The notes below the pieces were generated by a model. That model saw only the letters and a program-made list of their open reading frames with translations. It was not told the origin of the DNA and ran no database searches. From NCBI GenBank assembly GCA_946404405.1, contig CAMJDL010000018.1, positions 1 through 55,953 of the forward strand: a stretch of DNA of 55,953 nt. The letters are read 5' to 3'. The stretch comes from an uncultured Prevotella sp. (GTDB taxonomy: Bacteria; Bacteroidota; Bacteroidia; Bacteroidales; Bacteroidaceae). A program made the position numbers and the translations under genes. Numbering within the stretch: the first letter of the stretch is position 1; every line of letters begins with the position of its first letter. This document shows positions 17,687 through 25,112 of the stretch, in pieces.

Positions 17687-20504
17687 CTTTTTCTTTGCTT
17701 TTTTTTGTTTATTATTTAGTTCCGTAAGGGCACAAGAAACACAGCGACAGTATCTCTCTGGTCATGGTTGCGACGATATGGTGCAATGGGACTTCTTGTG
17801 CACGGATGGTCGTAATAGTGGTAAGTGGACGAAGATAGGTGTTCCCTCGTGTTGGGAGCTGCAGGGCTTTGGCACCTATCAATATGGTATGCGTTTTTAT
17901 GGCAAGGCCACACCAGAGGGAATTTCTGAAGAAAAAGGTCAATACAAGACGGAGTTTACTTTGCCAAAAGAGTGGGACGGACGACAGATACAACTTGTAT
18001 TTGAGGCTGTCTTTACGGAGATTAATGTCCAGATAAATGGACGTAAAGCGGGCAATGGCACGTATCAGGGAGGTTTTACCCGTCATACCATTGATGTTAG
18101 CGACCGTGTTTTCTTTGGCACCAAGAAGAATCGCTTGGAGGTAGAGGTGTTGAAGGAGAGTACCAATCCGCAAGTGAACTTGGCTGAGCGACGTGCTGAC
18201 TATTGGAATTTTGGTGGCATCTGGCGCCCCGTATTTATCATTAGTAAGCCCTCTCAAAATATTCAGCGTGTAGCGATTGATGCAAAGGGTGATGGCCATT
18301 TTATGGCTGACGTGTTTCTGAATCAGGCTATTTCTGGCAGTTCGGTGTCTGTTGATGTCCTTGATGCTAAGGGGAAAAAGGTGGCTAACAGCCCCACTTT
18401 TCCTATCAACAGCGATCAGGCTAAAGTAGACTTTATGGCTAAAAACGTCAAATCATGGAATGCAGAACAGCCTAACCTTTATACAGCAGTGTTTACGTTG
18501 AAGGACGCTAACGGAAAGACCCTCCACAAAGAACGTCAGAAGTTTGGCTTCCGTACTATCGAATATCGCCACACGTATGCTGGAGACAAAGAGGATGGCG
18601 TGTTTATCAATGGCCAAAAGGTCATCTTCAAGGGTGTGAATCGCCATTCTTTCCGTCCTGAGACTGGTCGAACGCTGTCGAAGGCGAAGAATATAGAAGA
18701 TGTGCTACTTATTAAGAGCATGAATATGAATGCCGTTCGCTTGAGCCACTATCCTGCCGACCCGGAGTTCTTGGATGCCTGCGACTCACTGGGCCTCTAT
18801 GTGGAGTGCGAACAGCCTGGCTGGCACAAGGCTCACGAGACAATTATAGGTTCGCAGATAGTCGAAGAGATGGTGACGCGTGATGTCAACCATCCTAGTA
18901 TCATTTTCTGGAGCAATGGCAACGAGGGCGGTTTTAACTATGAGCTGGAACCTGTCTTCAAGAAACTTGATCCACAACAGCGTGTGGTGCTTTATCCTTG
19001 GGCTAATCGTAATGGTTTTGAGACAAAGCATTATCGATCATGGGGCGAGACAGCAGATTATATGCGCCAGAAAGAAATCTTCATGCCAACGGAGTTCCTG
19101 CATGGTTTGTATGACGGAGGTCATGGCGCTGGATTGAAAGACTATTGGAAGCTGATGATGTCAAACCCCCGTTGTGCTGGTGGCTTCTTGTGGGATTTGA
19201 TGGACCAAGGAGTGGTACGTACGGATAAGAACAACGTTATTGACTGTATGGGCAACTTTGGCAGCGATGGTATCGTTGGTCCACACATGGAGAAGGAAGG
19301 CTCGTACTATACCATCAAAGAAGTATGGAGCCCTGTACAGTGGAAGTATTTGGATTCTGGGAACATCACGATAGAGAATTGTTATAACTTCATCAATCTG
19401 AAGGATTGCAAGTTTACCTATAAGATGTTGAAGATGCCAGACTACGGAGAAACAGAAATAAAAGTCCTGAAGGAAGGTGTGTTCGAATCGCCTGATGCAG
19501 CCCCAGGACAGAAGGCTCAGTTTAGGGTTCCCAAAGTTTCCAAAAACGATGCCGATATGATTCAGCTGACGGCTATCGACCCTTATGGTCGGGAAATTTT
19601 CACCTGGGGCTATAGACTGGTTACTCGACTCAACCGCTTCAATGTGAGGACTTTGCGCGAGAACACTCAACAGTACACCTATACAGAGAAGGGTGACCAA
19701 TTGCTGGTGCAGCAAGGCAATCGTCAATATACTTTTAGTAAGAAGACGGGTCGATTGATGAATGTCAGTATAGATGGTAGGAAGCTGTCGTTTGGCAATG
19801 GTCCCCGTTTCGTTGCTGTCAAGCGTGCTGACCGTTCGCAGGATGGTTTCTTTAACCACGATGACAAAGAGGCCTTCAAAAAGAAGACGCAATATACAGA
19901 GTATGCTGACCAAGGAAAGTTCGCAGGCTTTTCATTCAGCGATAGCACACTCGTAGCGAACTATCAGCATGGCTCTTTGGAACAGGTAACATGGCGTTTC
20001 CTTGCTGATGGTGGGGTCTATATGGATGCTCGCAGCAATTTCTTTGGTGTAGTCGACCTGATGGGTGTCTGTTTCGACTATCCCGAGCAGATGGTGAAGT
20101 CGAAGCAGTGGGTCGGCAAGGGCCCGTACCGTGTCTGGCAGAACCGCATGGAGGGTCCGCAGTATGGGCTGTGGAGCAACAACTATAACGACCCCATTCC
20201 TGGCGAGACATGGGAGTATCCTGAATTCAAAGGCTATTTCTCGAGCGTCTCGTGGATGCAGTTCAATACAACGGAAGGACAATTCGGTATCGAGGGCATA
20301 GGCTTGAAGGTTGGTGTCTATACCCCACGCGACGGACGCGACCATATTCTCTATACCTTGCCTGAAACGGGCATCGCCATCCTGAATGTCATTCCTGCCG
20401 TTCGCAACAAGGTGAATACCACCGACTTGAATGGTCCGTCTGCACAGCCCTTCTGGTCGAAGTGGGGTAATCCAAATATTACGGCAATTTTACATTTCGA
20501 TTGA
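17673..20504 (+). CDS. Glycoside hydrolase family 2, beta-galactosidase-like
   Basis: A 943-residue secreted enzyme (signal 1-20, SVRAQ). Domains in GH2 order: sugar-binding jelly roll about 30-200 (VPSCWELQGFGTYQYG, FGGIWRPVFI), Ig-like domain about 200-300, TIM barrel about 300-590 with the GH2 signature GVNRHSF, the acid/base Glu418 in SNGNEGG and the nucleophile Glu474 in PTEFLHG, then a large C-terminal beta-sandwich domain as in LacZ-type enzymes. It hydrolyses a beta-linked galactoside or a related sugar from oligosaccharides in the periplasm or on the surface. Exact sugar (galactose, galacturonate or arabinose) is not determinable by reading. Fifth gene of the pectin operon. Confidence 0.92.
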   Translation: MRRTFFFFAFFCLLFSSVRAQETQRQYLSGHGCDDMVQWDFLCTDGRNSGKWTKIGVPSCWELQGFGTYQYGMRFYGKATPEGISEEKGQYKTEFTLPKEWDGRQIQLVFEAVFTEINVQINGRKAGNGTYQGGFTRHTIDVSDRVFFGTKKNRLEVEVLKESTNPQVNLAERRADYWNFGGIWRPVFIISKPSQNIQRVAIDAKGDGHFMADVFLNQAISGSSVSVDVLDAKGKKVANSPTFPINSDQAKVDFMAKNVKSWNAEQPNLYTAVFTLKDANGKTLHKERQKFGFRTIEYRHTYAGDKEDGVFINGQKVIFKGVNRHSFRPETGRTLSKAKNIEDVLLIKSMNMNAVRLSHYPADPEFLDACDSLGLYVECEQPGWHKAHETIIGSQIVEEMVTRDVNHPSIIFWSNGNEGGFNYELEPVFKKLDPQQRVVLYPWANRNGFETKHYRSWGETADYMRQKEIFMPTEFLHGLYDGGHGAGLKDYWKLMMSNPRCAGGFLWDLMDQGVVRTDKNNVIDCMGNFGSDGIVGPHMEKEGSYYTIKEVWSPVQWKYLDSGNITIENCYNFINLKDCKFTYKMLKMPDYGETEIKVLKEGVFESPDAAPGQKAQFRVPKVSKNDADMIQLTAIDPYGREIFTWGYRLVTRLNRFNVRTLRENTQQYTYTEKGDQLLVQQGNRQYTFSKKTGRLMNVSIDGRKLSFGNGPRFVAVKRADRSQDGFFNHDDKEAFKKKTQYTEYADQGKFAGFSFSDSTLVANYQHGSLEQVTWRFLADGGVYMDARSNFFGVVDLMGVCFDYPEQMVKSKQWVGKGPYRVWQNRMEGPQYGLWSNNYNDPIPGETWEYPEFKGYFSSVSWMQFNTTEGQFGIEGIGLKVGVYTPRDGRDHILYTLPETGIAILNVIPAVRNKVNTTDLNGPSAQPFWSKWGNPNITAILHFD

Positions 20505-20528
20505 TGATTTAAACACAATGATAGATAT

Positions 20529-23500
20529 ATGAAACGACTAACATTATTATCGCTATTAGCGATTAGCAGTTGGCAATTAGCGATTGCCGACACGACAAAA
20601 CCTTGGACATTCTGGTATTGGATGTATGGTACAGTATCTGAGGAAGGTATTAAGGCCGACCTCAAGGCTATGAAGGATGTGGGACTGGGTGGATGTTACC
20701 TGATGCCCATTCGTGGTTCAAAAGAGCAACCTAACTTCAAGGGACAGGCAGATGCTTTAACACCTAACTTCTGGAAGATGGTCGATGTTGCGCTGGCACA
20801 GGCAGACTCCCTTGGCTTGGAAATGGGTATTCATGTCTGTGATGGTTTCGCTCTGGCAGGTGGTCCTTGGATCAAACCTGAGGAGTCTATGCAAAAGATA
20901 GTCTTTTGTGATACGATTGTCCGTGGAGGCCATCACCAGTTTGTTATGAAGAAGCCCCAACATAATGAGGGATATTATGAGGATATTGCAGTTTATGCCA
21001 TCCCTGTGGGTGATTTGAATCCTGAAATCTTTGCTTATAGATACGGTGCTTTCCAGGCATTATATTCCATCAAGGATAAGCAAAAGGCGACCTTCTCTCC
21101 TGAAATTACGTTGAACGACAAGGGTGTATATTGTGCAGACAAGCCTTGTTGGATACAATATGAATTCGAGGCTCCTACGCAGGTGTTCCATGTCGAGATA
21201 GAGCCATCTGGCACAAACATCCAGTGTCAGCGACTCTTGGTAAAAGCCTCTGACGATGGTGTAAACTTCCGTGAGCTAAAACAACTGACTCCGCCTCGTC
21301 AGGGATGGCAGAATACAGGTTATAATACTACCCTCAGCATCCCCCCAACGCAAGCCAAGTACTTCCGTTTTGAATGGACACCAGAAGGTTCTGAACCAGG
21401 TGCTGAGGACTTGGATGCTGCCAAATGGAAACCCGTATTGCGCATGAAGGACCTCAAACTTGGTACGCTGCCTGTTATTGATAACTGGGAAGGAAAGTCT
21501 GGCCTTGTATGGCGCGCATCTCCTTCAGACTCGACTGATGTAGACTTGCGTCGTCGTGACCATGTCTACAGGTCAGATATAGTATATGGTAAGATGAATG
21601 GTGATATGGTTGACTTGGATTTGATTGGTGGTACTTATCGTATTCTGCGCATGGGACACACCTCTACAGGTCATACCAACGCTACTGCTGGTGGTGCCAA
21701 GGGTTTGGAGTGCGACAAGTTCTCACGTCAGGCTGTCGAGAAGCAGGTCGATGAATGGTTTGGCCAGTTTATGAAGCGACCACACCATGAGGTCATCAAA
21801 TATATGCATGTCGACTCTTGGGAGTGTGGCTCCCAGAACTGGAGTCGTACTTTTGCTGATGAATTTGCTCGTCGTCGAGGCTACGACATCTTGTCTGTAT
21901 TACCTGTAATGGCTGGTGTGCCTTTGTTCAATGCTGACTTGAAGCTGATGGATGTGCGCCAAACCATCAACGAACTCGTCAACGATGTGTTCTTCGAGAC
22001 GCTTGCCAGAAAAGCCCGTGAGTATGGTGTGAAGCTCTCCAGTGAGAGTGTTGCTCCCACGATGGTCTGCGATGGTATGGAACATTATCGTGTGGTGGAT
22101 ATGCCTATGGGCGAATTCTGGCTCAACTCGCCAACCCACGACAAACCCAATGATATGCTCGATGCTATCAGTGGTGCTCATGTCTATCAGAAGAATATCG
22201 TTCAGGCTGAGGGCTTTACAGAGGTTCGTGGCGTGTGGGACGAGACGCCAGCCAGCGTCAAGGCCTTGCTTGATCGTAACTTTGCCTTAGGTATGAATCG
22301 CCTCTTCTTCCATGTGGACACCCATAACCCTTGGCTTGACAAGAAGCCTGGTATGACGCTCGATGGTATCGGACTGTTCTTCCAGCGCGACCAGACGTGG
22401 TACCCAGAGGCCAAAGGTTTTGTCGACTATATCACCCGTTGTCAGACACTCCTGCAAAAGGGTAAGCCTGTGGTGGACATTGCTGTGCTTACTGGTGAAA
22501 CGGCTCCTGTTCGTGCTTTGACGCCTGACAAGCTGGTGCCCATGTTGCCAGGCTTGTTTGGTAATGAACGCGTGGTCTCAGAACAAAAGCGTCTGGCTAA
22601 CGTTGGACAGCCCATGACGGAATCGCCCGTTGGTGTACGCCACTCGGCAGGTATCATCGACATGAAGGACTGGATTAATCCCCTGCATGGCTATCACTAT
22701 GATACGATGAACAAGGATGCCTTCCTGACGATGCCCTTTGAGTATAAGGCATTGGTTGTTCCCACATGGCTAAATGTTTCGGACGGGGTCTGGAATCGTG
22801 TTGTTCAGTTAAGCAAGCAGGGTGTGCAGGTGCTGACAAAGCCCTATGAGGGCACGCAGTTGAATATCGCACCTGATGTCGTCCTGCCTGAGGGCATTGC
22901 CTACACGCATCGTACATCACCCGATGAAGACATCTATTTCCTCTCGAACCAGACAGACAAGGAGCAGACCTTCTCGCCAGTCTTCCGTCAGAAGCGAGAT
23001 AATGCTTATGTGTATAATCCTCTGACTGACCAGTGGACAGACTATAACGGCACTATTTCACTACAGCCTTATGGGTCTCTGTTTGTCTGCTATGAGCAAA
23101 ACGCCGTTTCTCGGGTAGAGAAAGGCCGTATCTCTCAGAGAGAAACAACGATTCACCCAGAAGGATTCATGAAGAAGCCTTGGACAGTCTCTTTCCGTGA
23201 GTCTGGTTTGACAATGGATATCCAGCAGTTCTTCGACTGGACTAAGCATGAGAATGAGAAGATTCGCTATTTCAGTGGCCACGCCCGCTATTCAGCCATG
23301 TGGAAGCTGAAGAAGAAGGAAGTTCCTATGGGACGCGTCTGGCTCTCGTTCCCCAACGTAAAGGACATTGCTCATGTGTGGATTAATGGCAAGGATTGTG
23401 GCATTGCCTGGACAGCACCTTACGAGGTGGAGATAACAGGTGCCTTGAAAAAAGGTAAGAATACGATAGAAATCGAGGTGGTGAACACGTGGCATAATGC

Positions 23501-23630
23501 CCTGCGTGGTGCAGACCAAGGTAAAGCACCTTACAACGGCATCTGGACCAATGCCAAGTATCGCACCACAGGCGATGGCTTGCTGCCTGCAGGCCTCATA
23601 GAGCCGCCAGTACTTAAAATAGAACAATAA
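20529..23630 (+). CDS. GH106 alpha-L-rhamnosidase
   Basis: The product has 1033 residues, a signal peptide (1-20) and a mature start of TTKPWTFWYWMYGTVSEEGI, which is the characteristic opening of GH106 enzymes. Other typical segments are LGLEMGIHVCDGFALAGGPW, MHVDSWECGSQNW and AEGFTEVRGVWDETP in the catalytic barrel. C-terminal beta-sandwich domains follow (VWLSFPNVKDIAHVWINGKD). GH106 enzymes remove alpha-L-rhamnose from pectins such as rhamnogalacturonan I and II. The catalytic Glu is probably among those in the DSWECG and AEGFTEV segments, by recollection of the family only. The signal-peptide codons hold a TATTAGCGAT-type short repeat. It starts 24 bp after the GH2 gene and ends 1 bp before the esterase start, indicating translational coupling. 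Confidence 0.93.
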   Translation: MKRLTLLSLLAISSWQLAIADTTKPWTFWYWMYGTVSEEGIKADLKAMKDVGLGGCYLMPIRGSKEQPNFKGQADALTPNFWKMVDVALAQADSLGLEMGIHVCDGFALAGGPWIKPEESMQKIVFCDTIVRGGHHQFVMKKPQHNEGYYEDIAVYAIPVGDLNPEIFAYRYGAFQALYSIKDKQKATFSPEITLNDKGVYCADKPCWIQYEFEAPTQVFHVEIEPSGTNIQCQRLLVKASDDGVNFRELKQLTPPRQGWQNTGYNTTLSIPPTQAKYFRFEWTPEGSEPGAEDLDAAKWKPVLRMKDLKLGTLPVIDNWEGKSGLVWRASPSDSTDVDLRRRDHVYRSDIVYGKMNGDMVDLDLIGGTYRILRMGHTSTGHTNATAGGAKGLECDKFSRQAVEKQVDEWFGQFMKRPHHEVIKYMHVDSWECGSQNWSRTFADEFARRRGYDILSVLPVMAGVPLFNADLKLMDVRQTINELVNDVFFETLARKAREYGVKLSSESVAPTMVCDGMEHYRVVDMPMGEFWLNSPTHDKPNDMLDAISGAHVYQKNIVQAEGFTEVRGVWDETPASVKALLDRNFALGMNRLFFHVDTHNPWLDKKPGMTLDGIGLFFQRDQTWYPEAKGFVDYITRCQTLLQKGKPVVDIAVLTGETAPVRALTPDKLVPMLPGLFGNERVVSEQKRLANVGQPMTESPVGVRHSAGIIDMKDWINPLHGYHYDTMNKDAFLTMPFEYKALVVPTWLNVSDGVWNRVVQLSKQGVQVLTKPYEGTQLNIAPDVVLPEGIAYTHRTSPDEDIYFLSNQTDKEQTFSPVFRQKRDNAYVYNPLTDQWTDYNGTISLQPYGSLFVCYEQNAVSRVEKGRISQRETTIHPEGFMKKPWTVSFRESGLTMDIQQFFDWTKHENEKIRYFSGHARYSAMWKLKKKEVPMGRVWLSFPNVKDIAHVWINGKDCGIAWTAPYEVEITGALKKGKNTIEIEVVNTWHNALRGADQGKAPYNGIWTNAKYRTTGDGLLPAGLIEPPVLKIEQ
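20548..20588. repeat. ATTAGCGAT repeat in the GH106 signal-peptide codons
   Basis: ATCGCTATTAGCGAT (a near-perfect palindrome) is followed by TAGCAGTTGGCAATTAGCGA and TTGCC. It encodes the hydrophobic SLLAISSWQLAIAD segment. Units are imperfect, about 9-16 bp apart. Confidence 0.6.
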
Positions 23631-23631
23631 T

Positions 23632-25104
23632 ATGAGAAAACTTATTTGTGTCATTGTTGCACTGATTGGCATCACTGTCAACGCTAAGGTCAGGCTGCCT
23701 CAGTTCTTTAGCGACAACATGGTATTGCAACAACAGACGGAGTGTAACCTCTGGGGATGGACGGAGCCTGGCAAAAAGGTTCAGGTCATTACCTCGTGGG
23801 ATAAGAAGTCTCACATCGTGTCAGCACGTAAGGACGGACGCTTTGGCGTGACGGTGAAGACGCCAAAGGCAGGTGGTCCATACTCCATCATCTTCAGGGA
23901 TGGTGACCCTGTTATACTGAATAACGTCATGATTGGCGAGGTGTGGATATGCTCTGGTCAGTCGAACATGGAGATGCTGATGAAGGGTTACAAGGCCCAA
24001 CCCGTTGAGGGTGCGACAGAGGAATTGTTCTCCTGCCAAGACAGCGAGCTGCGCTTGTTCTATGCCAAACGACTGGCATCATTAGAGCCCCAGCAAGATC
24101 TCAAAGGTACGTGGAAAGAAGCCAATGCTGCCAGTGTCCGTGAGTTCTCAGCCACAGCTTATTACTTTGGCAAGGCCCTAAGGAAGGCACTTGGTGTTCC
24201 TGTGGGGTTGATATGCACAGCCTTTGGCGGTTCTGCCTGTGAGGCCTGGATGAATGCCGATTGGTTGAAGATCTTCCCCAAGGTGAATCAGCATGTGACG
24301 GAGGCGGACGTCAAGAAGCTACAACAACGTTGCCCCACAGCCCTCTATAACGGACAACTCAAACCACTTATCTACGATGGAGCGCATTATGGTATTCGTG
24401 GTGCCATTTGGTATCAGGGCGAGGATAATGTGCCACGTTACGACTATTATGCCCCATTGATGGCACGTATGATTCAGGGATGGCGTGAGGACTGGCATCA
24501 GGGCGACTTTCCCTTCTACTATTGTCAGATAGCTCCCTTTGCTTACGACGAGACAGATTGGGCGCTCTATAATAGTGCCTTCCTTCGTGAACAGCAGGAG
24601 AAGGTAGAGTCATTGATTCCCAACTGTCGTATGGCTGTCTTGATGGATACTGGTATCAAGAACGTCATCCATCCTCGAAAGAAACGTCTGGCTGGCGAGC
24701 GCTTGGCACTCTTGGCACTCAGTAATACCTATGATGTGAAGGGACTACCTGACTTTGCCAAATATAAAGAGGTGGAGTTCAAGAACGACACGGCTGTGGT
24801 GGCTTTCGACCGTTCGAAGGAGTGGGTGTATTTCGAGCATGGCTCAACATCTGATAATTTTGAAGTCGCAGGTAATGACAAGGTGTTCCATCCTGCCACG
24901 AAGGTATGGGTGGCTCGTAATCGTGTTTATGTCGTCTGCGACGACGTCAAGCAACCTGTTGCCGTTCGCTACGCCTTTAAGGATTGGGCGGTTGGTGACC
25001 TGATGCACGACGGATTGCCCGTCAGTTCTTTCCGTACTGACGATTGGGTTCCCACCCCACGTACAAAGGCTCAAGTGAAAGGCGATTATAATAATCCTAA
25101 ATAA
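23632..25104 (+). CDS. Sialate O-acetylesterase-type (SASA/SGNH) carbohydrate acetylesterase
   Basis: A 490-residue secreted esterase (signal 1-18). It contains the beta-sandwich start VRLPQFFSDNMVLQQQTECN, the nucleophile block IGEVWICSGQSNMEM (Ser of GQSNM), AIWYQGEDN and a C-terminal IHPRKKRLAGERLA block supplying the catalytic His. This is the order found in SASA-family O-acetylesterases of pectin loci. It probably removes acetyl groups from rhamnose or galacturonate so that the neighbouring glycosidases can act; true sialic acid esterase activity is less likely since no sialidase is nearby. Separated by a single base from the GH106 gene. Confidence 0.87.
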   Translation: MRKLICVIVALIGITVNAKVRLPQFFSDNMVLQQQTECNLWGWTEPGKKVQVITSWDKKSHIVSARKDGRFGVTVKTPKAGGPYSIIFRDGDPVILNNVMIGEVWICSGQSNMEMLMKGYKAQPVEGATEELFSCQDSELRLFYAKRLASLEPQQDLKGTWKEANAASVREFSATAYYFGKALRKALGVPVGLICTAFGGSACEAWMNADWLKIFPKVNQHVTEADVKKLQQRCPTALYNGQLKPLIYDGAHYGIRGAIWYQGEDNVPRYDYYAPLMARMIQGWREDWHQGDFPFYYCQIAPFAYDETDWALYNSAFLREQQEKVESLIPNCRMAVLMDTGIKNVIHPRKKRLAGERLALLALSNTYDVKGLPDFAKYKEVEFKNDTAVVAFDRSKEWVYFEHGSTSDNFEVAGNDKVFHPATKVWVARNRVYVVCDDVKQPVAVRYAFKDWAVGDLMHDGLPVSSFRTDDWVPTPRTKAQVKGDYNNPK

Positions 25105-25112
25105 AGTCCATT